Part shown: positions 11,233 through 21,677 of the stretch, one piece after another
Numbering within the stretch: the first letter of the stretch is position 1
Layout: every line of letters begins with the position of its first letter
NCBI RefSeq assembly: GCF_019430885.1
Contig: NZ_JAHYBZ010000007.1
Location: 62,001 to 126,000, forward strand
DNA from: Roseomonas alba
GTDB taxonomy: Bacteria; Pseudomonadota; Alphaproteobacteria; Acetobacterales; Acetobacteraceae
Reading direction: 5' to 3'
DNA: 64,000 nucleotides
Translations under genes and position numbers: made by a program
Notes under the pieces: generated by a model
The model's database searches: none
What the model saw: the letters and a program-made list of their open reading frames with translations, nothing else
What the model was told of the DNA's origin: nothing

Positions 11233-12812
11233 CAGGCGCGGAGCACCACGGGCGGTTCGGTCCGCTCACGCTTCACCAGCAGCTTGTTGAGCGCATGCAC
11301 ATAGGCACGGGCCGAGGCGACGATGGTGTCGGTATCCGATCCCTGCCCGTCCACGAGCTTGCCATTCTCCTCCATGCGCACGGTCACGCGCGCCTGGGCG
11401 TCCGTGCCGCCGGTGATGGACTGCACGGCATAGAGCTTGAGGTTCACCTCATGCGGGAAAGCGTTGCGCAGCGCGTTGAAGGTCGCGTCCACCGCACCGT
11501 CGCCGGTCGCCATGCCATCGACCCGGTCGCCATCCACCTCAAGCGCGATGGTGGCCATCGGCTTGGTGCCCATGCCGGTCGAGACATTGAGGCCGGTCAG
11601 GCGGATGCGGTCGTTGCCGCGGACGACCTCGTCGTCGACCAGCGCCGCGATGTCCTCGTCATAGACGACCTTCTTGCGGTCGGCGAGTTCCTTGAAGCGC
11701 TTGAAGGCATCGTTGAGCTGGTTGTCACCCACCTCGTAGCCCAGCGTCTTCAGCCGGTCACGAAAGGCCGCGCGGCCGGAGTGCTTGCCCAAGATGATCG
11801 AGTTCGTGGACCAGCCGACGCTCTCGGGCGTCATGATCTCGTAGGTCGAGGCGTCCTTCAGCACGCCATCCTGGTGGATGCCCGATTCATGGGCGAAGGC
11901 GTTGCGCCCGACGATCGCCTTGTTGGGCTGCACGTCGAAGCCGGTGATGGTGGCCAGCAGCCTGGAGGTCTTGAGGATGCGCGGCGTGGTGATACCGGTC
12001 TTGGCGTGCAGCGCGTCGTGGCGCGTGCGCACGGCCATCGCGACTTCTTCGAGGCTCGCATTCCCCGCGCGTTCGCCGATGCCGTTGATGGTGCATTCCA
12101 CCTGGCGCGCGCCGGCCTGGATCGCGGCCAGCGTATTCGCCACCGCAAGACCCAGGTCGTTGTGGTTGTGCGTGGAGAAGATCGCCTTCTCCGCGCCCGG
12201 CACCTTGTTGATCAGCGTCGAGAAGATCTCATGCATGTCCGCCGGCAGCGAATAGCCGACCGTGTCGGGGATGTTGATCGTCGTCGCACCGGCCTTGATC
12301 GCGGCCTCGACGCAGCGGCAGAGGAATTCCAGGTCCGAGCGCGACCCGTCCTCGGCCGACCATTCGACATCGGCCGCGTGATTGCGCGCGAGCGTCACGG
12401 ATTGCGTGATGCGCTCCAGCACTTCCTCGCGCGTCATGCGCAGCTTCACGCGCATATGCAGGTCGGAGGTTGCGAGCACGATGTGGATGCGCGGCCGCGC
12501 GGCGGGCTTGGTCGCCTCGGCCGAGGCCATGATGTCGGCGGTGTTGGCGCGGGACAGGCTCGCGATGACCGGCCCGTCCTTGCTGAAGCGCTTCGCGATG
12601 GACTGCACGCTTTCGAAATCGCCGGGGCTCGCGATGGCAAAGCCGGCTTCCAGCACGTCGGCGCCGAGTTCGTGCAGGGCTTCGGCCATGCGCAGCTTCT
12701 CCTCGAGATTCATCGAGAAGCCCGGCGACTGCTCGCCGTCGCGCAGCGTGGTGTCGAAGATGATGATGCGGTCGTCGGCCAGGGTGCCGAAGGACGGATG
12801 GGTGATGGCCAT
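11232..12812 (-). CDS. leuA: 2-isopropylmalate synthase, first enzyme of leucine synthesis
   Basis: LeuA condenses acetyl-CoA with 2-oxoisovalerate. The 526-residue product has the HMGL-like TIM barrel, with TTLRDGEQSPGFSM (about 21-34) supplying the metal and substrate site and STHNHNDLG (about 213-221) carrying the metal-binding histidines. The C-terminal third is the LeuA dimer regulatory domain that binds leucine for feedback inhibition. The upstream 200 bases encode a Leu-rich leader peptide and overlapping hairpins, so attenuation by leucine supply is likely. Confidence 0.96.
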   Translation of the reverse strand: MAITHPSFGTLADDRIIIFDTTLRDGEQSPGFSMNLEEKLRMAEALHELGADVLEAGFAIASPGDFESVQSIAKRFSKDGPVIASLSRANTADIMASAEATKPAARPRIHIVLATSDLHMRVKLRMTREEVLERITQSVTLARNHAADVEWSAEDGSRSDLEFLCRCVEAAIKAGATTINIPDTVGYSLPADMHEIFSTLINKVPGAEKAIFSTHNHNDLGLAVANTLAAIQAGARQVECTINGIGERAGNASLEEVAMAVRTRHDALHAKTGITTPRILKTSRLLATITGFDVQPNKAIVGRNAFAHESGIHQDGVLKDASTYEIMTPESVGWSTNSIILGKHSGRAAFRDRLKTLGYEVGDNQLNDAFKRFKELADRKKVVYDEDIAALVDDEVVRGNDRIRLTGLNVSTGMGTKPMATIALEVDGDRVDGMATGDGAVDATFNALRNAFPHEVNLKLYAVQSITGGTDAQARVTVRMEENGKLVDGQGSDTDTIVASARAYVHALNKLLVKRERTEPPVVLRA

Positions 12813-12909
12813 GGCAGGCGTTTCCTGTTTGGCGATGATGAAAGGACGCGCGTTCGGGCTCGGCTTCCCCTGAGCGATGTCCGGCCGGGATCAGCCGGGC
12901 GTTACGCCC
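12813..12909 (-). promoter_or_regulatory. Candidate leuA attenuator: overlapping hairpins after the leader peptide
   Basis: Two stems follow or overlap the leader stop codon. One is gggcg-tta-cgccc (12897-12909), which contains the stop codon itself. The other is ccggc/gccgg around 12881-12898. They share bases and so exclude one another, as expected for attenuation. A further weak stem (GCTC/GAGC) lies closer to leuA. I see no strong U-run, so termination could be weak or replaced by control of leuA translation. Confidence 0.45.
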
Positions 12910-13012
12910 AGGGGCCAGTAAGTCGAAGGAGAAGGAGCCCGAGGGGCGCACGCGCGGCGGCCAGGGCAGGAAGCCCCAGGGTCAGGTCGGCCGGGATGGC
13001 GCGCAGGTTCAT
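12902..13012 (-). CDS. Putative leu leader peptide, Leu-rich, 36 residues
   Basis: A 36-residue frame starts at an ATG at 13012 and ends at a TAA 89 bases before leuA. Ten of 36 residues are leucine, and the end carries a cluster reading LGLLLLRLTGPWA. In that cluster leucine is written mostly CTC and CTT, with a CGA arginine; these codons are scarce next to CTG in neighbouring genes. This matches ribosome-stalling leader peptides of leucine attenuators known in proteobacteria. The ribosome site is weak, and expression is inferred. Confidence 0.6.
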   Translation of the reverse strand: MNLRAIPADLTLGLPALAAARAPLGLLLLRLTGPWA

Positions 13013-13089
13013 CGCAGGTGCAGGATACGGGGGGCGCGCCGGCGCGGCAAGCACCGAAGTCGCGCCTGCATGGCGCCGCCCCGGTCCCG

Positions 13090-14067
13090 CTATGGTGTCC
13101 GTCCCTCCCGTGCGAGTTCCTCGATCAGCGGACGCAGCGTGCGCTCCTCCTCCTCCCAATAGGCGGCGAAGCCATTCGGCCCCTGGAAGGTGATGGGAAT
13201 GTTGAGCTGGCGCATCTTCTCCGCGTGTTCGGGCGACAGGATGGCCCGTTCGAGCGCGGTCGCAAGGCGATCCTTCACCTCGGGCGGGAGGCCGGCCGGG
13301 GCGACGAAGGCGCGCGTCGAACCCGCCACGATGTCATAGCCCTGCGCACGAGCCGTCGGGACACCGGGCAGGAAGGGGCTTTCCTGCGGCGCCAGGACGG
13401 CCAGCGCCCGCGTCGCCCCCTGCCGCATCTGGGCGGAGGCCGTGCCGACGGCAAAGATCGCCGCCTCGGTCTGCCCTCCGAGCAGCGCCGTCAGCGCCGG
13501 TCCGGCGCCGTTGAAATGCACCTGGTTGAAGGTAACGCCCGCCAGGCGCTGGAGCCGGACCGAGGCGAGGTGCTCGTGCCCCAGCAGCCCATTGTCGGAC
13601 ATGCGGAAATCGTCCGGGCGCGCCTTCGCCGCCGCGACCAGGTCCGCGAGGCTGCGCAGCGGGCTGTCGACGCGCACCACGATCGCGCCCGGGTCGGTCA
13701 CGTGCAGGGCAAGCGGCGTGAAGCTGCCCCGCGTAAAGCCCGGCTGGCGAGCGGGATCGAGATAAAGCGTCGTCGCCTGCGGCCAGAGGCCATAGGCGAT
13801 GGTCAGCCCATCTGGCCGGGCACGCGCGACCTGCGCCATGCCGATCTGGCTGCCCGCGCCGGGACGGTTCTGGACCACCACCGGCATGCCGAGTTCCCGT
13901 TCCAGCAGCGGGGCCAGGGCGCGGGCGCCGATGTCGTTGCCGCCGCCCGGCGGGTAGGGGACGATCAGTTCCACCGTGCGGCCTTGCGCCAGCACCGGCC
14001 GCGCCATGACGAGCCCCACCAGGCCTATCAGGGTCTGCCGCCGTCGGGCAGCCATGTTCAAGACCAT
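13090..14067 (-). CDS. Bug/TctC-family tripartite tricarboxylate transporter substrate-binding protein
   Basis: These periplasmic proteins bind carboxylates and other small ligands for TctAB-type transporters or act as extracytoplasmic sensors. The 325-residue product starts at the ATG at 14067, three bases after AGGA. It has a signal sequence (MAARRRQTLIGLVGLVMARP, ending ALAQ-like at PVLAQ). Family motifs follow: IVPYPPGGGNDIGARAL, VVVQNRPGAGSQIG and the later HFNGAGPALTALLGGQTEAA. No tctA or tctB genes are nearby, as is common for this expanded family, so the ligand is unknown. Confidence 0.9.
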   Translation of the reverse strand: MVLNMAARRRQTLIGLVGLVMARPVLAQGRTVELIVPYPPGGGNDIGARALAPLLERELGMPVVVQNRPGAGSQIGMAQVARARPDGLTIAYGLWPQATTLYLDPARQPGFTRGSFTPLALHVTDPGAIVVRVDSPLRSLADLVAAAKARPDDFRMSDNGLLGHEHLASVRLQRLAGVTFNQVHFNGAGPALTALLGGQTEAAIFAVGTASAQMRQGATRALAVLAPQESPFLPGVPTARAQGYDIVAGSTRAFVAPAGLPPEVKDRLATALERAILSPEHAEKMRQLNIPITFQGPNGFAAYWEEEERTLRPLIEELAREGRTP

Positions 14068-14147
14068 CATTCCTGAGCCTTTCGCTGTCAGGGCGATTGG
14101 CCGTGGCCGGCGCGGCCGCCCGCCTTCTGCCGGGCAGCGCGACAGCA

Positions 14148-15074
14148 TCATGCTACCGGCGGATGCGTCGTCCACCAATGGCGGGCGATGTCGGCGCGGC
14201 GGCAGACCCAGATGTCCGGCTCCCGCGCCACGCGGGCCAGCACCCGCTGCAGCGCAGCAGTTCGCCCCGGCCGGCCGATGATCCGGCAATGCAGGCCGAC
14301 CGACATCATCTTTGGTGCGCCGGCCCGTCCCTCGGCCAGCAGCACCTCGATGGCATCGGTGACATAGCGTTCCCAGCCATCCGGGCTGCTGAAGCCTGGC
14401 GGCACGGCGTACTTCATGTCGTTAGCGTCGAGGGTGTACGGGATGACCAGATGCGGCCCCTTCGGACCCTGCACGTAATGCGGCAGGTCGTCGTCATAGG
14501 CGTCGCTGTCATAGAGGAAGCCGCCATGCTCCATCACCAGGCGGCGGGTGTTGGGGCTGATGCGGCCGGTGTACCAGCCGACGGGCTTCGTGCCGGTCAA
14601 GCGCTCGATGGTCTCGACGCATTTCGCGATCTCGGCGCGCTCCGTCGCCTCGTCCATGCCGTGATAGTCGATCCAGCGCCAGGCATGGGAGGCGATCTCG
14701 TGCCCCGCCTCCGCGAAGGCGCGTGCGACATCGGGGTTCAACTCCAGCGCCCGCCCGACGCCATAGACGGTGAGCGGGAAGCCCCGTGCGGCGAAGGCCC
14801 GCAGCACGCGCCAGACGCCCGCGCGGGCGCCGAACTCGAACTGGGATTCGACGGTGCGGTTGCGGTCGCCGAGGATGGGCGTGCCACCGGGGACCTCATG
14901 CAGATACAGCTCGCTGCCGGCATCGCCGTTCAGCACCGTGTTCTCGCCGCCTTCCTCGTAGTTCAGCACGAAGGACAGGGCGAGCTTCGCGCCGCCCGGC
15001 CATCGCGGATCCGGCGGGTCGGCGCCGTAGCCCTGGAAATCGCGGGGATAGAAGGTCTTCGGGTCGGGAATCAT
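14148..15074 (-). CDS. Polysaccharide deacetylase-family protein, PuuE allantoinase-like
   Basis: The 308-residue product has a NodB-homology fold. The N-terminal YPRDFQGYGADPPDPRWPGG and NYEEGGE segments are characteristic of the PuuE subgroup, annotated as cofactor-free allantoinases in purine breakdown. The central region reads EAGHEIASHAWRWIDYHGMD, matching the conserved H-x-W site of the group. No other ureide genes are adjacent, so the allantoinase role is a family-level inference and hydrolysis of another cyclic amide is possible. Confidence 0.82.
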   Translation of the reverse strand: MIPDPKTFYPRDFQGYGADPPDPRWPGGAKLALSFVLNYEEGGENTVLNGDAGSELYLHEVPGGTPILGDRNRTVESQFEFGARAGVWRVLRAFAARGFPLTVYGVGRALELNPDVARAFAEAGHEIASHAWRWIDYHGMDEATERAEIAKCVETIERLTGTKPVGWYTGRISPNTRRLVMEHGGFLYDSDAYDDDLPHYVQGPKGPHLVIPYTLDANDMKYAVPPGFSSPDGWERYVTDAIEVLLAEGRAGAPKMMSVGLHCRIIGRPGRTAALQRVLARVAREPDIWVCRRADIARHWWTTHPPVA

Positions 15075-15154
15075 GGCGCGAAGATTGGCCAGTCCGGCCC
15101 CGGCGGGTCAACGCATCCCGAAGGGGCGGCCCGGTCGAACCGCCCCCCCCGCCG

Positions 15155-16489
15155 TCACGCGGCAATCGGCCGCGCCAGTGCCTTCGCACGCAGCGCCCAG
15201 CCCTGTGCGACCGGCGAACCCTCCTTCATCGCCAGGCGTTCGGCGACCATCGCCTCGGCCATCGCGGCATCGCCCGCCCGGACCGCCGCCTCGCAAAGCG
15301 TCCAGGAGAGGATATCCCGCTGCGCGTGGCTGCCGCCGAAACGGCTGGCGATGCCCCGCACCGGCAGGATGCAGGCGACCGCCCCGCGATAGTCGCCCTG
15401 GCCGAAGGCCGCGAAGCCGCGGGCCAGCGGCAGGCCGACATCACGCGACATCATCGCGTTGGTCCCCTGCCCTGTCGCCGCGCGCTCCAGCGTGGCGATG
15501 ACCGCCTGCTGCGCCTCACGATCGCCCGTGGCTGCGAAGGCCATCATCGCGTGCACATCATTGAAGGCGTAGACGCCATGATCGATGCGCGCCGTGCAGC
15601 CGGGCAGGAGCCGCGACCAGCGATCCCCGACATCATGCCCCAGCACCCAGAGCCGCCACAGCAGCGCCGCACCGTCGATCGCCTCCAGCGCCTGGCCGAA
15701 GCCACCGGCGGAGATACGCTCATCGAACAGCGCCAGCGCGCCGGCGATGTCGCCCCGCTCGATGCAGAACAGGGCCAGGTGCCACCAGTTGTGGTAGGCG
15801 AAGAGGCTGTCCGGCGCCCAGCCCGGAGCCGTCGCGTGAAGGAAGGTGGCACCTTCCTCGGCCCGGCCCTGCATCTCCATCACATGGGCCACCGCATGGG
15901 CCGCCCAACCGTCGCGCGGATCGATCGCGATGGCCTCGCGGCCCGCGGCCTCGGCGCGGGCATAGTCGCCGGATTCCTCGAGGCCGAAGGCATGCATGCC
16001 GAGAAGATATCCATATCCCGGCATGCCCCGCCGCCAGGCCGGCAGCACCCGTGCCACGCGGTCACGCAGCATGTGGCTCTGCCCGAGGAAGAAATCGCCG
16101 AGCTGCCCGAACTGCACGGCCAGCAGGTCATGCGGATGATCGATGGCGATACCGCCCCAGCTTTCGGTCGCGCGGCTCAGATCTCCGTCGACCCAGTGCC
16201 GCACCGCGGCGATATGGGCCTGTTCGCGTGCATTGGCACGCGGGGCGAGCGCCTCCGCCGCGGCGAGGCTGGTCGCGGCTTCCGCCGCGAAGGTCCTGTC
16301 GGTCGTCGTCGCCAGGATCGCCGCGCGCATCGCATGCGCCATCACGCAATCCGGATGCTCGACAAGCAGCGCATCGAGATCGGCGACGGGATCGGCCAGA
16401 TAGGCATGAAACCTGGCGATCGCGCCATCGAGGCGCCGCGCGGCATCGGCGGTGCAGGTCAGGGCGTTGCCCCGGATATCGGTGCTCAT
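15155..16489 (-). CDS. Tetratricopeptide repeat protein of the TTC38 type
   Basis: This 444-residue protein resembles the TTC38 family, whose biochemical role is unknown. Helical repeats are rich in Ala, and diagnostic stretches include GQLGDFFLGQSHMLRDRVAR, LLGMHAFGLEESGDYARAE and WAAHAVAHVMEMQGRAEEG. No signal peptide or membrane segment is present, so it is cytoplasmic. A GGAGCG ribosome site precedes the ATG at 16489. It is divergent from a TetR regulator across 200 bp that hold three palindromes, so joint control is likely. Confidence 0.82.
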   Translation of the reverse strand: MSTDIRGNALTCTADAARRLDGAIARFHAYLADPVADLDALLVEHPDCVMAHAMRAAILATTTDRTFAAEAATSLAAAEALAPRANAREQAHIAAVRHWVDGDLSRATESWGGIAIDHPHDLLAVQFGQLGDFFLGQSHMLRDRVARVLPAWRRGMPGYGYLLGMHAFGLEESGDYARAEAAGREAIAIDPRDGWAAHAVAHVMEMQGRAEEGATFLHATAPGWAPDSLFAYHNWWHLALFCIERGDIAGALALFDERISAGGFGQALEAIDGAALLWRLWVLGHDVGDRWSRLLPGCTARIDHGVYAFNDVHAMMAFAATGDREAQQAVIATLERAATGQGTNAMMSRDVGLPLARGFAAFGQGDYRGAVACILPVRGIASRFGGSHAQRDILSWTLCEAAVRAGDAAMAEAMVAERLAMKEGSPVAQGWALRAKALARPIAA

Positions 16490-16600
16490 GGTGTTCGCTC
16501 CTCTGCGCGGTTCGTGACGGCGCAGGTGTCGCGCATCGGGCCATGCTGCTACCAGCCATCCCATGGTGCAGTCGGCAGCGATAGATATTTTTACGTTTTT

Positions 16601-16655
16601 TCCGTATGTTACGGACAGTTTGAGCAAACCCGAAACGTGCCCTCGTGATATCACG
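16601..16655. promoter_or_regulatory. Cluster of palindromes, candidate TetR operators
   Basis: Three palindromes lie in the AT-richer divergent region. They are tccgta-tgt-tacgga (16601-16615), gtttg-ag-caaac (16618-16629) and cgtgatatcacg (16644-16655). The first follows a T-rich run (atttttacgtttttt) likely to belong to a promoter for the TTC38-like gene. Paired half-sites of this size fit TetR dimers; the assignment to the adjacent regulator is inference. Confidence 0.5.
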
Positions 16656-16689
16656 CACATCCCGGCTGCACCTACGGTACAGTTCCGCC

Positions 16690-17313
16690 ATGAACGAGAT
16701 CGCGTCACGCCGGGAAAGCACGCGCGAGAGACTTCTCGACCTCGCCGAGACCGCCGTCCTGCAGAAGGGCTTCGGCGCGACCTCGATCGAAGAACTCATC
16801 GTCGGCGTCGGCATCTCCAAGAGCGGCTTCTTCTACCACTTCCCCGACAAGGGCGAACTCGCGAAGGCGCTGCTGCTGCGCTACATCGAACGCGACAACG
16901 TCATCCTCGACGACCTCTTCGCGCAGGCCGACGCGCTGAACGAGGACCCGCTGCACGGCTTCCTCGTCGCGCTCAAGCTCTTTGCCGACATGATGGGTGC
17001 GATGACCGAGGTGCATCCCGGCTGCATGGTCGCCTCGGTCTGCTACCAGGAACACCTGTTCGACCGCGAGATCCACGCCCTGGCCTGCGATGCGGTCATC
17101 GGCTGGCGAGCGCGCTTCCGCGCGCGGCTGGATGCCATCGTCGCGCGGTATCCGCCGAGAGTGCCGGTGGATCTGGACGATCTCGCGGACATGATCTCGG
17201 TGATGGTGGATGGCGGGATCACCATATCCCGCGTGACGCGCGACCCGGCGCTGATGGCACGGCAGATCATGCTCTACCGCGCCTTCGTGAAGGCCGTGTT
17301 CCTCGGCGCCTGA
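16690..17313 (+). CDS. TetR/AcrR-family transcriptional regulator
   Basis: This 207-residue repressor-type protein has an N-terminal helix-turn-helix around residues 12-55: RLLDLAETAVLQKGFGATS then IEELIVGVGISKSGFFYHF, the classic TetR recognition helix. The C-terminal half is an all-helical ligand domain containing VHPGCMVASVCYQEHLFDRE. I chose the ATG at 16690 because the helix-turn-helix begins 10 residues later. A class I methyltransferase gene starts 29 bases downstream on the same strand. Confidence 0.92.
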   Translation: MNEIASRRESTRERLLDLAETAVLQKGFGATSIEELIVGVGISKSGFFYHFPDKGELAKALLLRYIERDNVILDDLFAQADALNEDPLHGFLVALKLFADMMGAMTEVHPGCMVASVCYQEHLFDREIHALACDAVIGWRARFRARLDAIVARYPPRVPVDLDDLADMISVMVDGGITISRVTRDPALMARQIMLYRAFVKAVFLGA

Positions 17314-17342
17314 CGGTCGCGCGCGGTTCGGGGAGCAGGACC

Positions 17343-18149
17343 ATGAGCACGACCACGCGCCACGACGCCTGGCAGGAAGGCGACAGCTACGACGCCTATA
17401 TGGGGCGATGGAGCCGCGCCATCGCGCCGCTCTTCCTCGACTGGCTCGATGTGGAGGAAGGTGGCGATTGGCTCGAGGTCGGCTGCGGGACCGGCGCGCT
17501 GTCGGCGGCCATCCTCGACCGCTGCGCGCCGGGCAGCCTCATCGGCATCGACGCCTCGGCCGGCTTCGTCGCCACGGCGCGGCGCGCCGTGGCGGATGCG
17601 CGCGCCACCTTCGAGGCCGGCGACGCGCAGGCCCTGGCGCTGCCCACGGCGAGCCGCGACGTGGTGGTCTCCGGGCTCGTTCTGAACTTCCTGCCCGAAC
17701 GGGCCTGGGCGCTCGCCGAGATGCGACGCGTTCTGCGGCCGCACGGCACGCTCGGCTTCTATGTCTGGGATTATCCCGGCGGCGGCCTCGGCTTCCTGCA
17801 CGCCTTCTGGACGGCGGCCGTGGCACTGGACCCCGCGGCGGCGGATCTCACGGAGGAGCGCCGCTTTCCCTTCTGCACGCGGGATGCGCTCGTCGCGCTC
17901 GTGCAATCGGCCGGGCTGACGAACGTCACGACACAGGCGATCGAGGTGCCGACGCTGTTCCGCGACTTCGACGACTATTGGCACCCCTTCACGCTCGGTG
18001 CCGGCCCCGCACCCGGATATTGCGCGAGCCTCGCCCCGCCGCAGCGCGAGGCCCTGCGGGCGCGCCTCGATCGCGACCTGCCGCGCGCCGCGGACGGGTC
18101 GATCGCGTTCACCGCGCGCGCCTGGGCGGTGAAGGCGCGCGCGCCCTGA
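17343..18149 (+). CDS. Class I SAM-dependent methyltransferase
   Basis: The 268-residue product has the Rossmann methyltransferase motifs: motif I LEVGCGTGALSAAIL (about 43-57), an acidic strand end in IGIDASAGF (about 69-77), GDAQALALPTASRDVVVSG for motifs II/III, and MRRVLRPHGTLGFYVWDYPG. It resembles UbiE/methyltransferase type 11 proteins acting on small molecules; the substrate is unknown. It follows the TetR gene and ends before a strong bidirectional terminator. Confidence 0.88.
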   Translation: MSTTTRHDAWQEGDSYDAYMGRWSRAIAPLFLDWLDVEEGGDWLEVGCGTGALSAAILDRCAPGSLIGIDASAGFVATARRAVADARATFEAGDAQALALPTASRDVVVSGLVLNFLPERAWALAEMRRVLRPHGTLGFYVWDYPGGGLGFLHAFWTAAVALDPAAADLTEERRFPFCTRDALVALVQSAGLTNVTTQAIEVPTLFRDFDDYWHPFTLGAGPAPGYCASLAPPQREALRARLDRDLPRAADGSIAFTARAWAVKARAP

Positions 18150-18157
18150 AACGCGAA

Positions 18158-18185
18158 GGCGCCGGAAGGTCTCCCCTCCGGCGCC
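18158..18185. terminator. Bidirectional terminator hairpin between methyltransferase gene and ilvC
   Basis: Perfect 9-base arms ggcgccgga (18158-18166) and tccggcgcc (18177-18185) flank a 10-base loop. The hairpin lies between two convergent genes, 9 bases after one stop and 26 before the other. U-runs are weak on both sides. Confidence 0.65.
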
Positions 18186-18210
18186 CCGCGATGCTGTCTG
18201 CGCGGCAGGA

Positions 18211-19786
<1,576 letters not shown>

Positions 19787-19798
19787 GATACGCGCCCC

Positions 19799-21598
19799 TC
19801 AGACCAGGACCTTGCCTTCGTCGGTAACGCCGGCAACGCCGCCTTCCTGGTCCGGGCCCAGGATCATCTCATTATGCGCGGCGCCGGAGGGGATCATCGG
19901 GAAGCAGTTCTCGTCCTTGGCCACCGCGATATCGGCGATGACGGGTCCGGGGTGGGCCAGCATCTCGCGGATGCCGGCATCGAGGTCGGCGGCATCCGTC
20001 ACGCGGATGCCCTTGGCATGGAAGGATTCCGCCAGCTTCACGAAATCCGGCAGCGCGGCGGAATAGGATTCGGAATAGCGCCCGCCATGCAGCAGTTCCT
20101 GCCACTGGCGCACCATGCCCATGTACTCATTGTTCAGGATGAAGACCTTCACCGGCAGGCGGTACTGCGCGAGCGTGCCCATCTCCTGGATGTTCATCAG
20201 GATCGACGCCTCGCCGGCGATGTCGATCACCAGCGCGTCCGGATGCGCGATCTGCACGCCCATCGCGGAAGGCAGGCCATAGCCCATGGTGCCCAGGCCA
20301 CCGCTCGTCATCCAGCGGTTCGGCTTCTGGAAGCCGAAATACTGCGCGGCCCACATCTGGTGCTGGCCGACCTCGGTGGTGATGAAGGTCTCGCGGCCGA
20401 GCTCCTTGGTGATCTCATAGAGCCGCTTCACCGCATGCTGCGGCTTGATGATCTTGCCTTCCTGGCGATAGCGCAGGCAGTCCTTGGCGCGCCATTCGTC
20501 GATCTGGCGCCACCATGCGGCCAGCGCCGGCTTGTCCTGCGCCTCGCCATCCGCCTTCCACGCGGCGATCAGCGCGGCGAGCACGCGCCCCGCATCGCCG
20601 ACGATCGGCACATCGACCGGCACGTTCTTGTTGATCGAGGACGGGTCGATATCCGCATGGATCTTCTTCGAGTCCGGCGAGAAGGCGTTCAGCCGCCCCG
20701 TCACGCGGTCGTCGAAGCGCGCGCCGATGTTCAGCATGACGTCGCAGCCATGCATGGCGAGATTCGCCTCGTAGGTCCCGTGCATCCCCAGCATGCCGAG
20801 GAAGAGCGGATCCTCCGCCGGGAATGCGCCGAGGCCCATCAGCGTGTTGGTGACGGGGAATCCCGTCATGTGCACGAAGTCGTTGAGCAGGCGCGACGCC
20901 TCGGGCCCGGCATTGATCACGCCGCCGCCGGAGTAGATCACCGGCTTCTTCGCCGCCTTCAGCAGCGCCACCGCCTTGTGGATCTGCTCGGCATCCGGCT
21001 CGGTCTGCGGGCGGTAGGAACGGTGCTCGGTCTTGGGCGCGTCCGTATAGGGCGCCTTGTTGATCAGGATGTCCTTGGGCAGGTCGATCACGACCGGGCC
21101 CGGACGGCCGGACTTCGCCACGTAGAAGGCCTCATGCACCACGCGGGCGAGGTCTTCCGACTTCTTGACCAGGTAGTTGTGCTTGGTCGCCGGGCGGGTG
21201 ATGCCCGTGGTGTCGGCTTCCTGGAAGGCGTCGTTGCCGATCAGATGCGTCGGCACCTGCCCGGTCAGGCAGACGATCGGGATGCTGTCCAGCAATGCGT
21301 CCACAAGCCCCGTCACGGCATTCGTCGCGCCGGGGCCGGAGGTCACCAGCACGCAGCCGACCTTGCCGGTGGACCGGGCATAGCCCTCGGCCGCATGCAC
21401 CGCGGCCTGCTCGTGCCGGACCAGGATGTGGCGGATGGCGTTCTGCTGGAAGATCGCGTCGTAAATGGGCAATACCGCCCCGCCCGGATAGCCGAAGATA
21501 ACCTCGACGCCGTTGTCCTTGAGCGCGCGCAGGACGACCTCGGCGCCCGACATCGTCAGGGCGGCTTCGGTGCTGGCGGGCTTCATGGCGGCGGACAT
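19799..21598 (-). CDS. ilvB: Acetolactate synthase large catalytic subunit
   Basis: This thiamine-diphosphate enzyme makes acetolactate or acetohydroxybutyrate. About 599 residues start at the ATG at 21598, preceded by AGAGAG; an in-frame ATG five codons upstream is possible. The N-terminal TPP-binding region has IFGYPGGAVLPIYDA with the following catalytic glutamate in RHEQAAVHAAEGYARSTGK. The central domain includes LFLGMLGMHGTYEANLAM, and the C-terminal TPP motif is GDGS-like VIDIAGEASILMNIQEMGT. The symbol could equally be ilvI. Confidence 0.96.
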   Translation of the reverse strand: MSAAMKPASTEAALTMSGAEVVLRALKDNGVEVIFGYPGGAVLPIYDAIFQQNAIRHILVRHEQAAVHAAEGYARSTGKVGCVLVTSGPGATNAVTGLVDALLDSIPIVCLTGQVPTHLIGNDAFQEADTTGITRPATKHNYLVKKSEDLARVVHEAFYVAKSGRPGPVVIDLPKDILINKAPYTDAPKTEHRSYRPQTEPDAEQIHKAVALLKAAKKPVIYSGGGVINAGPEASRLLNDFVHMTGFPVTNTLMGLGAFPAEDPLFLGMLGMHGTYEANLAMHGCDVMLNIGARFDDRVTGRLNAFSPDSKKIHADIDPSSINKNVPVDVPIVGDAGRVLAALIAAWKADGEAQDKPALAAWWRQIDEWRAKDCLRYRQEGKIIKPQHAVKRLYEITKELGRETFITTEVGQHQMWAAQYFGFQKPNRWMTSGGLGTMGYGLPSAMGVQIAHPDALVIDIAGEASILMNIQEMGTLAQYRLPVKVFILNNEYMGMVRQWQELLHGGRYSESYSAALPDFVKLAESFHAKGIRVTDAADLDAGIREMLAHPGPVIADIAVAKDENCFPMIPSGAAHNEMILGPDQEGGVAGVTDEGKVLV

Positions 21599-21629
21599 CG
21601 GTCTCTCTTTCATTCCTGACTGGTTCGGA

Positions 21630-21646
21630 CCCGCCCTGATGGCGGG
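21630..21646 (-). promoter_or_regulatory. Short hairpin in the ilvB leader region
   Basis: Arms cccgcc (21630-21635) and ggcggg (21641-21646) enclose a 5-base loop in the 79-base gap between miaA and ilvB. No leader peptide rich in branched-chain residues is visible, so this is not evidence for classical attenuation. It may weaken read-through from miaA. Confidence 0.3.
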
Positions 21647-21677
21647 AGGGGGCTCTTAGACCCCACGCTGCGATGCG

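Noticed and set aside
11211-13193. Plus-strand frame of about 660 codons opposite leuA
   Set aside because: It is an antisense shadow; leuA motifs and the leader peptide are on the minus strand.
21599-21677. Branched-chain leader peptide in front of ilvB
   Set aside because: The gap is too short and has no frame rich in Leu, Val or Ile codons.
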